Part shown: positions 45,331 through 57,214 of the stretch, in pieces | Layout: each line of letters starts with the position of its first letter | Numbering within the stretch: position 1 is the first letter of the stretch | Assembly (NCBI GenBank): GCA_030765065.1 | Contig: CM060989.1 | Span: forward strand, 35,145,501 to 35,209,500 | Length of the DNA stretch: 64,000 nt | Direction of reading: 5' to 3' | DNA from: Deroplatys truncata | Taxonomy: Eukaryota > Arthropoda > Insecta > Mantodea > Mantidae | Notes under the pieces: generated by a model | Told to the model about the DNA's origin: nothing | The model's input: only the letters and a program-made list of their open reading frames with translations | Database searches by the model: none | Program-made: the position numbers and the translations under genes

Positions 45331-46696
45331 AATAGCTTGCCAACCGCACGGTTCGACTCTTTTGCATTCCAGGGTACACAGCAACTCAGTGTAGCGATAA
45401 GAAAGGTTGCAAAATTTGTATTTTTAGGCTTACATCATTATTTCATTTGTATCCTGAATTTTGTTTGTAATAAATTGCATTACAAGGATGACTTACCGGG
45501 AGGTACAGCATCTGAAATCTTTTTCCTTGCACATTTTGTATGAGGAAAATTCACTGTTGTAACAGTGGTAACTAACATAACACGAGGGATAAGTATCGAG
45601 ACATGGAACATTGGCCACACCAAGGTAAAGCATTGTTACTGGGTTAATACTGCTTCTTGCATTTTGTTTTCTGTCTGGAAGGTGTGAATATCCTTGCAAG
45701 TGCAATGGAGATTCAGAGAGAACATTTTTGTGTGATGATCTTGTATGGTTTCAAATATGGCTTAAAAGAAACACAGTCACCTGAGAATTCGAGGGGAAAC
45801 ATTTCTCCTTTACATGCTACTATGTTTTGCTGGTTTGGAGAATTCAAGAGGGGATGGCAATTTCTTGAAGATGAAGAGAAGAGTGGCAGACCAATAACAG
45901 TTGAGAAAACGTCACCTCTGTGAAACAATGATCAAGGAAGATCCAAGAATAAACTACAAGAACACTGAGCTGATATTAGTGATTAGTTTGCTGGCTGTTT
46001 CAACCACCCTGAATGAGCATCTTCATGCAAAAAAGAAAATTCTTCAGGATGGATGCCCCATAATTTGTCCGAAGCACAGAAGCTCCACAGGGTGGAATGG
46101 TGCCAAGATTTAACTGTGGAAAGAGTAGTCATGTTTCAAATATTGTTACAGCTGACAAAACATGGGTATCAGTCCTCCATTTGGGTTTTCCCTGATGACC
46201 AGCCACCGGTGAAAGAGGTTAGGGAGTGTGGGAAAGAAAATAGTTGCCTCTTTCTTCTCCACAAGTGATCAATGGCAACAACTGTGCTCAAAAATCGGAG
46301 AACTGTTACTGCAAAATGGTACACAGAAGTTTGCCTTCCGAAAGTGTTTCAGAAAATCCAAGAATGGCATCCAGACAGGACCATGGAGCATTTTGTTGCA
46401 CCATGACAATGCATCAGTTCACATCGCTAATACAATGATGAATTTTCTGCAAGGGACTGAGGCAAAACTATTGACCTATGGTCCTGACCTGGCACCATGC
46501 GATTTCTTTTCGTTCCCTACTGTGAATAATTAACTTTGAGGTCACCGATTTTCTAGCCCCAAAGCAGCAGTTGCAGCATACAAGGAAAAACTGAATGGCA
46601 TGGATGCTTCCAGAAGATGGAACACTGCCAGTGGGAATACTTCAAGAAACTGGGATAAATAATTTTATTTGTTTGCTGTCTTAATACTTATCCATA

Positions 46697-48351
46697 CCCT
46701 GCCATTGAATCTTTGCACTTGACAGTTCGTGTGGCTTCGCATAATGTTGGCTGTATTGTGGTTACAACGTTGCCAGAGTGGTTAGTAAACAATAACAGCT
46801 GATTGTTCTCCTTTCTATCATGTCTAAGCTGCATACAAAAAGTGTACGTAAGTAGCGAACGTCATTGAATAATAATTATTTAGTATTATTATTATTGTTA
46901 ATTGAAAATAACTCAGCTTAAACGTTGCAACGTATTAGCACTTTTGACAATATAGAAACAAAATAATGCAAACGTGCCTGCTACAATGAGGAAAAATAAA
47001 ACAAATTATAAGCTGGGGTTTCTTGAAACTTACACACAGTGAAGCATTCAAATATATATTGAAGAAAGAGTGAGTCGTCTCAAGATACTCTTTGCTCCAC
47101 TTACTACATATTACATGCAGGACATGTTTCGTGAGGCATTCCCCACATCTTCCGCTGCTATGTGTCGACTGACTTCGGAGTAGGATTCCGGTTCTCTGGT
47201 GCCATCTGTAGACCGATTGATGAACTTAGTGATGAGATCTTTTCCCGATGGTATTTCAAAGTTCATCACTTGCTCTTGGAACTTTTTGATGTATATTTTC
47301 TCCCACAAGCTTAATTCTAGCGGTTTCTTGACGTACTTCCAAAAATGGTTCGCTACAGCAGACCTTTCTAACTGTTTATATCTGATGTTGCAGTAGTGTT
47401 CCTTTAGCCTGGTTCCAATGTTCCTCTTGGTCTTCCCTATGTATATTTTGTCACAATCTTTGCAGTTTATCTGATATAAGAAACACGGTATATATCAGAT
47501 AAACTGCAAAGATTGTGACAAAATATACATAGGGAAGACCAAGAGGAACATTGGAACCAGGCTAAAGGAACACTACTGCAACATCAGATATAAACAGAAA
47601 GGTATGCTGTAGCGAACCATTTTTGCAAAGAGAACCATACAGTAAAAAAAGAAGCAAAACTACTAAAGTACGTAGTCGACTCACTCTTTTTTCAAGTTAT
47701 AAGCGCGATAACAAAGTTATTTTCACTCATGCTGCGTTCCAGATGGTTTCAGGAATTTTGTCCTCTTTCTCTTGGAGTTCCACTCCCTTGTAAATAACAG
47801 TTCTCGTGATTAGTTCAAGAGCTGCTGCAGTTCATTGTACAGCTTTATCAGCAGGAATACAGGGATGTCCATGAACCTTCACGTACTGCTCCTGTTCAAA
47901 GAATTCCCGGGTCCTTCTTTAACAGTTTCAATGCCTGACTATTAAGTGGCACATCTCGACGCAAAGGATTTTCACTTCGTGAATCATCATTTGGTGATGG
48001 GCGTCGTTTTTGAGACATTGTCGCACTTCAAACCTTTTATAAATAATATGAATGAAATATATATGTATAAATGAATACCAACAATAACCACAAATATAAC
48101 AATGAACAATATTAGCTTGTAAAGAACAACTCGACGCACATGCTAGAGATTCACAAACAAACACATAGTTGGAAATAGGTACATCCGACAACAGAGCCGC
48201 TTTCAGTTCCACTTCCGCTTTGTCATACACCACCCGAAATGCTGCCTTGTGATTGGTTTAGGAAGTCTAATGGTTAAAGCTTTTCATCTGATTTTTTGCG
48301 AGTGTACCAACTTAATCGCTAGCTGTCAAGTGCAACGTTTCAACAGCAGGG
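46697..48351 (-). mobile_element. TIR element TA-2, carrying a Penelope fragment
   Basis: It has the same ends as TA-1 (CCCTGCCATTGAATCTTTGC and CCCTGCTGTTGAAACGTTGC, both leading to ACTTGACAG), with TA at 46695-46696 and 48352-48353. The minus-strand gene start at about 48019 reads MSQKRRPSPNDDSRSENPL, parallel to TA-1, but soon loses frame. Between its two halves lie about 650 bp of Penelope endonuclease sequence arranged as a palindrome, which TA-1 lacks. Confidence 0.9.
47111..47690. mobile_element. Penelope-like GIY-YIG fragment arranged as an inverted repeat
   Basis: On the minus strand, phrases YIGKTKRNIGTRLKEHY, VANHFWKYVKKPLELSLWEK and NFEIPSGKDLITKFI belong to the C-terminal GIY-YIG endonuclease of Penelope-like retroelements. 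The first 107 bp of the domain recur as an exact inverted copy: 47372-47478 and 47491-47597, with a 12-bp spacer, continuing imperfectly outward. The RT part is absent. Confidence 0.85.
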
Positions 48352-48782
48352 TATAGTGACCCTCGTATAATCAGTTCTGTTACGGAATACACAATGAGAT
48401 AGGCAATTGAGTGTTCTCAAAGATACCTTTGTGAAGGTTCAGATTAAACTGTAGGCGAGGAGATGAATCTTCTTCTCAAAAAATGGGGACACTGATTTCA
48501 CAAACCAAACACTGCTAATGGTAAACACAGCTTGCCTCCAAATGTGCTCAACGCACTATGAGAAAGATGGAAGTTTAAGTTGCAAGGATTGTTGACACCT
48601 GCTCTGCACACACAGCTTTGAAAACAGTGCAATGTTCACCAAAATCAGGAATGCCTTTTCCTATTTTCAATTATAAAGAAAAAACTGAAAGGAAAAGGAA
48701 ATTGTGTTCTCTGAATAAGAGTATGATGTCATATGTAAGGAAGCATGCTATGGCTTCCTTGATTATTAGAAACATTTTATTA

Positions 48783-49445
48783 CGAGGGTAATCCAGGAAG
48801 TAATGACCGTCTGGCTTAAATAATTGTTAAAAAAAAATAACATGTCACAAAATTGAAGCTTACTTTATTTCTCCACACAATCACCTCCGTTATCTAAGCA
48901 TTTGCCATATCTATTCATGAGCATTAGAGTTCCTCTGTTGTAGTTGGCTGTCATCAGTCTATTACTTAAGATGTTCAAACAAAATTTCAGCAAGCAAAGA
49001 ACGACAAATGCTTGGGAAAGAAATTTGTAACTTGCCTTGGGTTGCGCATCTTGTTCACTTGATACTCCAAATCATCTGTGAGAGATGAGTTTCTGGAGTT
49101 TTGTCATGCACATTAGTTTATCCATTGTTGAGCATTTCATACCACTTTCTCAAAAGTGGTTTCTTTCATTCATTACTGTGTCACCACATTCTTTAATTGG
49201 CACAAATTTCTATATTTCAACTTCTGAGCATTCAAAAATCCAATACTTCTCACCTCACAGATGGTAGGACTTTGTACCACACAGTTCATTTTGAACAATC
49301 ACAGAATGCACAATAACTTGTTTCAATTGACATTCACACAACACTGAGAAAAGGTGTTTGGGGAACCATTCAAACTTGGATAAGGCCCAATATCAATCCG
49401 CACTGTGGGAATGCGTAAACGGTCGTTACTTCCTGATCATCTTCG
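48783..49445. mobile_element. mariner-like deletion derivative M7
   Basis: The ends CGAGGGTAATCCAGGAAGTAA and, read inward from the right, CGAAGATGATCAGGAAGTAA lie between TA dinucleotides. The 663-bp interior keeps no recognisable transposase block. The end sequences are of mariner type. Confidence 0.75.
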
Positions 49446-49447
49446 TA

Positions 49448-50390
49448 CAAGTGGGCGACTACTTCACAAAGAAATTACTAGTGACTCTCATATATATTAA
49501 ATTAAGACAGTGTTAGAGGCGCAGCAGAGTTTAATAGAGAAACCATATGAAATGACAGAAATGCTAAGCACTTGAATGCCATGCAATTTGTGTGCTGTTA
49601 AACCAGAAAGAGTTAGTATAATCCATGCTATTCAAAACTATTTATGTTGTAAATTCATTGGACTGATTCAGACACATAAATCTGTGTATGTAATATAATG
49701 TACCCTTAAATCACGGGTTTATTGAAACTCAGCCATGTAGCTTAAGTTCAGAAGAGGTTAATAGATTTGTTTGAAAACCATGCAATGAGATGATCTCTAA
49801 TTCTAGAGAGAAACACATTTCCAATAATGGTAAATGGATTATGACACAAAGCATATACATGCAGATTAATGCTATATTTCAATCAAAAGTTAATCCACAT
49901 TCAAAGTCTCCTCAAAAGTACCCCTTAACTTAAGTTACTGGAAGTGTTCATAAACAGCGAAATTTTTTAATATATTGAAATAGTGAAAGGTTTGATGACA
50001 CTTTAGTTCCACTTATATTAAGTTTATGCTCAGAACAGACAAATCTGCAGCAGCTCACCAATTTTGGTCAATAGAACACCAACATTAAACAGAAACTATA
50101 GCGTTTAAAACACCAGCAGTATGGAATAAAATCTACATCACCAAAAATGCACAGAGTAAAGAATTTTAAATTCTGCTGGTTGACAACATAATGAAGACTC
50201 CACTAGACAGCTATAGATAGCAGTACAACCGACACTAAAATAGAGGATTCCCTTCTAAACTCTAGTGGACATAGAGCTGACAATGGAGACTAGCATCTTT
50301 CAAACATGTTCTAAGAGAAATTAAAATATCAACAATCCACTCACAATTTCAATAATCCTCTCAACTTGCTGTATCTTCTACATCGTCATC
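49448..50390. other. TECPR2 intron, no recognised feature
   Basis: AT-rich sequence; no gene or repeat signal seen. Confidence 0.4.
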
Positions 50391-50403
50391 AAAGAGATAC
50401 ACA

Positions 50404-50700
50404 TCATCATCCTCCGTGGTGCAGTGGTTACCATGCTAGCCTCTAGTTCCTGAGGTTGCGGGTTCAAACCCGGCGGAAGGCAATGGATTTTTATGGGTAT
50501 AAAAATCCTTAGCATGGCCTCTTTCGGAAGGGAAGTAGAGCCGGGGTACCGTGTCATTGATTTACAGCATGTAAAAGAACCTCAAGCATGATAAAGAGGC
50601 CTCTGGGCAAAATTAACGGTCTTTCACGCCCAATATAGAATGGGACGCTAAGGACCACAGAAGTTAAAGAGCGTCCATAAATAAAACTCAATTTATTTTT
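50404..50700 (+). mobile_element. SINE-A, copy 3
   Basis: This is the best preserved copy: box A TGGTGCAGTGG, box B GGGTTCAAACCCG, body with GGTACCGTGTCATTG and AAGGACCACAGAAG, tail TAAATAAAACTCAATTTA. A perfect 13-bp duplication, AAAGAGATACACA, flanks it (50391-50403, 50701-50713), so it is probably a fairly recent insertion. Confidence 0.95.
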
Positions 50701-50713
50701 AAAGAGATACACA

Positions 50714-52107
50714 ATTCCAGAAAGGCAGCATCCCTGCTGTTACTGTTATGAGACAGTGAACACATGGGCAAATTAGTAGACTGAGTGATTCACCAGCATT
50801 CATTATGTGTTATAATACATGCTTTACTATGCAACACTCAAGAAATACCCCATTATATAGCACACTAAATCTATAACAAACTGTAACATGCATACATTTT
50901 CAGATTTCCAAAACTGAATTGCACTTACTGGTCCATTGAGAAAATACAATGAAATATGAAGGGAGGTATATACATAAGGAGCTGCACTGTAATTGTGAAA
51001 TGAAAAAATTATATAAGAATAAAAGTTAATTTAATCTAAATTTGTGTGTGCAGTTCGAGTTCTTAAGACTAGAATAATTACTTTTTTATTTTTACCCCAT
51101 ATTCAGGGCTATTCGTTGTTAAAAAGGCAACTACAATTACTTGTTAAACTTAAAGTACAGCTCTTAACAAATGTGCCACTATTTGGCATTCTGTAACTTG
51201 CTTGTTATCACAATATTTGTTTACTAGTGGTTTGTAAGCCCACTGGGGTAACTAATCGAAAATTTGTGCGCTCTGCGGTAGATATTTTGATTTTACACTG
51301 CCAGCAGCACCGGAATACAGATTACCAAGCGCTTTTGTTACTTTTATTTGCCAAGATGGAGACAAAGTATGCTGTGAAAACCTCATACAAAAAATATATA
51401 TGGATTTTTAAAATTTGCACCCATTGCTTAGAATAGCAAGACTTATACCTTCTTGTGTCCCTAAAGAATTAATTTTTTTTATGGGGAAAACTTGCCAAGC
51501 TGTTGAACAGCTGTGGCAGTGGCCCTGTAAAATGAAATTAATTTTAGGTTAGGAAAGACGGACACTAGCAGCGCAGTTTCATATTGTTTTGATGCAAGTT
51601 TTAATAATTCACATCAACCCACTAGTATTGCTTAATTTGCTTTACGGTTTTTGGCTTTTAATTATACTTTTTAAAGACACCAGTGTCATGCAGATTTTTC
51701 TGAAATGCTAATGTATACCATGGCAATGGCAATGTTAAGCTTTAGTTCATTTCTGTGGAAATGTTCTGGTATCTTAATCTTTGTATGAAAATCATTATTG
51801 GTACCTGATAATATCCATATTATTTTAGGTATGCATTAAGTGGAAGATCGTAGTGAAAAGAAAGATTAGTTTCACTAGTTGTTTTATCTAGGGGAATGTT
51901 ACAGCTACAGATATTTTATTTTGATTATTTTTCATAAACAATACACATATATTTTATATCAAGTATAAATTATCATTTGCCTTCTGTTATGTTCTTCCTC
52001 TTCCAGCAGCATCAATATAAATACAATTTTCTATAATATATAGAAGTGGTTGCAAATATACAATTTCACTAAAATAGGTTCAATACCTCAGAACTAGTTT
52101 TGAGGAA
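50714..52107. other. TECPR2 intron, no recognised feature
   Basis: AT-rich sequence. A GGGCTATTC motif near 51105 recalls one mariner end (37100), but there is no partner. Confidence 0.4.
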
Positions 52108-52659
52108 TCACTTCCTCATCATCAGCTGGTTGGCTTTCCTCTGATGGTTACAGACGTCTCTTTGTCCCTCTAGTGGTGGTTCCACAAGTTTAGTAATCAA
52201 ATTTTTGTCCATAGGGATGTCGAAATTCATTAACCTTGGACGAAATTTCCAAAGAAATATTTTCTCCCAAATGTTAAATTCTGTAGGTTTTTGTGCCTGC
52301 TTGATAAGTGATACTGTGTCCTCAATTTCATGTCCCTGTATCCAAAAATGTGCTGCAACTGCTGATTTTTCTTCTTCCCTGGATTTGATGTTTCGAAAAT
52401 GTTCCTTAAGCCTCGTTTCTATGTTACGCTTAGTTTGACCAATGTAGATTTGTTCACAATCCTTGCAATCTATTCTATAAATCCCGGATTTTTTATGAGC
52501 TGGCATTTTTTCTTTTTGGTTTGTATTTATGAGGAATTTTATGTAGCACTCATCCCCGAAAATAAATTCAGCATAAACTGTGACTGTGACTCCAGGAACT
52601 GCAGCATGTCCCAGTTCTGGTCTTGTGTTGATAATGAAGGTGGACATGATGAACTGCAT
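52108..52659 (-). mobile_element. Penelope-like element, GIY-YIG endonuclease end
   Basis: An open stretch of 183 codons holds a complete-looking GIY-YIG domain: SGIYRIDCKDCEQIYIGQTK, then RNIETRLKEHFRNI (the Arg-containing helix), AVAAHFWIQGHEI and FNIWEKIFLWKF, ending NLITKLVEPPLEGQ. This is the C-terminal endonuclease of Penelope-like elements; the CDC before QIYIG is typical of them. The RT domain that should precede it was not found upstream on this strand, so I read it as a 3' fragment. Confidence 0.85.
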
Positions 52660-52660
52660 T

Positions 52661-54164
52661 AGACTTTATAAAGCCCTACTCTAACCTAATATGTTTATTG
52701 TGTTGTAGCAGACCAGGAACATAGAAATGTATTGGAACTTTATGGGCACCCTGTAGTTCATTTAACAATGTTATACACAACAACAGTTGGATTCTCCTGC
52801 ATTAGTTTGTTAAAAACATAAAACACAATTCATTTCTTGCCGCTTTTAACAGCTTATCTTTAGAATATTTCACTACTTTACCTTTATTGTCACTCGCCAA
52901 GCTAATAGAATGTTACTGACTGCTCATCATGAAGAGGGGTGAACGACGCCACACAGAATTAAATGGAAGCTACAACCTTCTTTAGTTTTATTATTCATAT
53001 ATTTTACTTCTTCATATTAATCACAACTTTCGAACTACATCTCAGTAATATACTTCTTGAAAACCCGCAGATAACTTGCATATTTAAGGTACAGGTCAAT
53101 TTTTTTGATCTGGCATGCTTCTCTGTATGTGCAGTAACTGGACAAGTTCGTTATCTTCTGGGAGGGGTGTTGGGTCAATAGTAACGGAGTAGCAGCCACA
53201 AACACTTGAGATAAGCTGACATCACCATGCAAGGAGAATATTGCCAGCCATTCTCCCCCACCCTACACTACCTTCTCCTCCTCCTCTGGATTTCTACTGT
53301 GTCAAGTCAAAAAACATCGACCTATAGTATATATTATGGTGTGCTTTGCTTTCCTGCATATCACAGGCTAGTTAATGGCATATGTGTTTAGATCAAGTTG
53401 TGTTCTAAGAGTGGAGCATATAAATATCCATACTTTCATTTGGTAGTTTCAAAAGCTACTAGAATTAAAGAGCAAATTAAAATTCTGTCCGATTTTCAAC
53501 TGTTAAGACTGTGTGATGATAGTGTGGGATATCTTGCTCTTAAAGACTTAATTTTAAAAGAAACAAATAACAAACCCAATGAGCAAGTTGATATTATATG
53601 TTCATTGAAATTAATATACTCAAACCTTTGCTAATACTGACATAAAATCAATCTGGGCTTTCTGTTCTTCATTAGATGCAGAAAACTGTTTTTTTCCCCC
53701 TACATCTAATTCTTAATGACTGGAAATGACTGTTGAAAGATACCTCTGTACTTATGTGTGTTAGAGTATCCTTAAAATAAGTCTGATTTGGAGTGAGGAG
53801 TCAATTAATTTATGTGTTAATTGGGAGTAAAGTAAAGAAATAACAAGAGTCTATTAATAATAAACTTTAAATCTTTACAAAGCAAACAAATATGAGTGCA
53901 AATAAAATGATAGCATAAATAATATTTTGCAAACAAGTGTCCAAAAAGATTTTTTTATACAATTTAAAAATATTTACATGCAGAAATTACGCCTGTATTT
54001 ATGGGTTAGTGCCAATTTCCCATGAATCACATCTCCATAAATGATAACCCTATTTATTTTGTGTTAATTGCAGATACTCAAGATATTAGTATGATAAACC
54101 AGAAATGCAGCAATCTACCTGAAACAAATTCCAAAATATTCTCATTACTGTCAAACAAACTTAC
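52661..54164. other. TECPR2 intron, no recognised feature
   Basis: AT-rich sequence between the Penelope fragment and a TECPR2 exon. An open frame at 53398-53634 shows no domain that I recognise. Confidence 0.4.
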
Positions 54165-54324
54165 CAAGTTGTGCCAAATTAAGTTCTTTCCAAGCTGTTC
54201 CATCCGGAGAAATATCACTAATACCCTGACGCATGTGAATTCTTCCATCTTGTGTCAACAACCATAAAGTCTGAGGAGCTGAAGCCAGGCAAACAATGGG
54301 AGAGTCCGTTGGCAAAGGCAAGCC
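54165..54324 (-). CDS. TECPR2: TECPR2 internal exon, tectonin repeat
   Basis: Fifty-three codons plus one base: GLPLPTDSPIVCLASAPQTL, WLLTQDGRIHMRQGI and SPDGTAWKELNLAQL. It matches the human blade DALWALDSLGQVFIR...GMHWTRLDLSQLG. The acceptor is CTTCTCTCAG and the donor CTTG|GTAAGT. Phase is 0 in and 1 out. Confidence 0.95.
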
Positions 54325-55149
54325 CTGAGAGAAGACAAATTGTATAGAGTTGTATAATCAGTGATGGTGGATATGAAATCTAATCTCTCAAATGCTACAT
54401 GCTGGTGGTTATCGTATGAAATATGAGGGAAATTTATAAAGTAAGTTCTGGTCTCGTCATTCACAAGCAGTAGAGGCAGTAGTAGCACTATACTCGATTC
54501 ACTGTGTAGCTTAGTTTAGTAACTCTAGGCGCAATATCAGTGTGAGGTTGCATTCGACTGTTTCTTGCACCAAAATAGGCTTATAAAATATATGCAGCAA
54601 TAGAAATTCTTACCAGATGTGAGGTACATGCAATGACAGTTAATGTGGAGAAAAAAACAAAGGCAGCTGCTATTCATCGTGAGATTATTGCAGTGTATGG
54701 GAACACTGTGAGAGTATTGTTCAACATTTGTGTCATAAATTTCAAGATGGATGCACTAACATCCATTGAAGAACAAACCGGGTATTGTTGGACAACGAGA
54801 AGAAGGTGAGCGGGGTTCTGTAATTGTTTATCTGCTCACGTACTGTCGATTGTTTACTGCATTTACTACGAAATGTGTTTATGTGTGCAAATGAACCACC
54901 CATGCTGCCAGATCTGATACTAGTAGAACAGCAACCGTCATAATAGATGTTAACGCATTATGGGTGAGTACTTGACAACACCATGTAGTAGTTTATAACC
55001 TCCTAACATGCTTATCGTATCCACACGGCAAGCGTAAATATGATACGGACATGGGAAAGGGTTGATGTTACACATTCCTCTCACTTGCCTTCTTCTCATG
55101 GTCACACAGTAACTGTGTGTTGTTAGGGGTAAACTTGTTGCAAACGTGG

Positions 55150-55416
55150 GTGATAAGGTTGGAAAGGTACAATCAGACAACTGAAGAATTCAATGCCATA
55201 GCTGGGATTTGAACCACGAATCAGTTGGAGAATTTAATGTCGTGCTGACATGTTGCCATGGTGGCTCAGTGGTTAGAGCAACTGGACGGAGACAAGGAGA
55301 TCCGTGGTTCAAATCTCGGCTATGGCGTTGAATTTTTCAGTCTTCTGATTGTACCTTTCCAACCTTGTCCAGCACACGGCTTGTGTGAAAGAACAATTAA
55401 TTCCGTGGATGATAAG
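55150..55416. mobile_element. Two SINE-B copies head to head
   Basis: A minus-strand SINE-B part (55150-55222) meets a plus-strand SINE-B (from about 55223, head at 55252, tail to 55416). Box A is TGGCTCAGTGG and box B GGTTCAAATCTCG. The first and last seven bases of the tRNA-like head (GCCATGG and CTATGGC) still pair. The two copies form an inverted repeat with arms of about 65 bp. Confidence 0.8.
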
Positions 55417-55979
55417 GCCAGATAAAATCGCCATTTCATAATTTCAGAACTCCATGAGCACTTTTTGCAAATCAGGACTGTTGTGTATGATGTGGTGACA
55501 CAAAGGTTAGACTATCGCAAGTTTTGTGTTCGGTGAGTGCCGAACATTCTGTGTGAAGCGCAGAAAGCCAAGAGGATGGTAAGCGCTCTAACATTTCTTC
55601 AATTCTACGAGAGTGAAGGTGAAAGCTTTCTCAACCAGATTGGGAAATGAGACATGGTTTTGGTACATGAACACCAAAATAACAGTCAATAGCATGGGAT
55701 CACACCAGTTCCCCTAGAAACCATAAAAATGCCTCCTAACATATTCAACAAAGAAGCTCATGGCAAATGTTTTTGAGACAGCAAGGTGTGTTGTTGGACT
55801 TCATGAAACAAGGTAAAATGATAAACTCTGTGTGTACTGTCAGCCACTAACCAAACTTAAGCTACTTGTACACGATCAAATTTTTGTCAAATTCAATACA
55901 TTACAAGACTTTTCAAGATTTGTAACAGCTTCACAACTTTTCTTGTGAAATAGTATTTAGTTAACGTAATATATTTACG

Positions 55980-57214
55980 TAAATTATTAGTTGCTTTAAG
56001 GAGTTTGCAACATACTTTGGGCGTTGGTTTGAATTTGTTGATTATGTAATAGTTGCTGTTATTACGCAATATGCTGCTACGTATGAGAAGCTGATTGTTA
56101 AGATGTAATTTTGTTGTTACACTCCAAGGTTTACACTATAATATTTAACTTTGTTATTAAAACTGCTTCTATATATTATTTATGTTTGAATTTGCCTCGG
56201 CTGCGTCAGTAATGTTTGTAGAGTCATGTATCTTAGGCAGGGTGCGGTATGACAATAATTGTAGACATCACAGAATTTAAGTTTTTAAATTCACTTCTTT
56301 TATTAATCCTTGCACATTTTTATAAAGCACTACACTTTTTAAGAACTGTGAGAATCTTTAATACTTTCACTTAGTGCGTATACATATTTTACGATTCACA
56401 CGTAATATTTCTGTAGAGAACACATCTTCTATCTGTTCACTACCAAGCTTTGCCAGCAACTGAACATTATTTCTACTGTTAAACCTGTAAGCTTCGGTAT
56501 TTCATGTCTCTGATTGGCTAATTCTACTCCAATAGAATATGTGCATTTTACTTAAAGCTTTTCTTTGCTGTTAATTGGCTAATTTTAAACTGTTATTGAA
56601 TTTTACATTATCATTGCTGTAATCATGACTAGTAATATTCAAACTCTCAAACTCATTATTGCTACAAGGTTACCTCATTATTACCTCATTGTTAGCAACT
56701 TAAACTTATTATTCTCACAGCTCTTGAATTATTAAAGTATATAATGTGGACATCTGGGAAAAAATACATATTGTCAAACACAGGAATCACCTAATGAATT
56801 TCGAACTGCCGCCACCCAACAGCCTTTGGAGGTTCATCAGCCCAGCACCAGAGAACACCACAAACCACACACATCCCCCAGACGATGACCGGCAAAAGTC
56901 AGTTGAGAGAAAATGCTGACGATGGGAACAAGCCGTCTCCCGAAACGCGTTCAAGTAAGAACATCATAGTGATGTAGTGTAACAACCCTCAACTCTCTAT
57001 TTTAAATTATGACACATCACTGTTACTAGCTTTCTAAATCTTCAAAATTAGTCAATTATAAAACATGTTTATAATAAAAATAAGCATTTGCAATGACTGT
57101 TACATACATTTTAAATAATTATTACATACATATTGTTTTTCAAGGCAGGCTGTTATTGAATTCACCTACTACATAACACAACTAAAACCATTCAGGTATT
57201 AAAACACTGCCTCA
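55980..57214 (-). mobile_element. Fossil LTR, family LTR-2, copy B
   Basis: Read on the minus strand it matches copy A (23230-24200), beginning TGAGGCAGTGTTTTAATAC. It lies inside the Harbinger-like element and is itself interrupted by a Penelope fragment at about 56745-57040. The inner boundary is approximate, and no coding region is attached. It is an old solo LTR or LTR with leader. Confidence 0.6.
56745..57040 (+). mobile_element. Penelope-like 3' fragment
   Basis: A short plus-strand stretch, VKHRNHLMNFELPPPNSLW followed by SPAPENTT, corresponds to the region just after the GIY-YIG domain (compare KFQEQVMNFEIPSG in the fragment near 47250). It is GC-richer than its surroundings and interrupts LTR-2 copy B. 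Confidence 0.6.

Larger units (their letters stand above)
45583..48365 (+). mobile_element. mariner M5, right TIR split by element TA-2
   Basis: The left end is CGAGGGATAAGTATCGAGACA. The right end is in two parts: AATACTTATCCA up to 46694, then GTGACCCTCG at about 48356-48365 beyond the inserted element. Plus-strand transposase remnants occur in order: FKYGLKETQ, MFCWFGEFKRG, EDEEKSGRP, LSEAQKLHRVEWCQD, GKKIVASFFSTSD, ILLHHDNASVHIANTM and LTYGPDLAPCDFF. Frames shift many times, so it is inactive. Confidence 0.8.
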
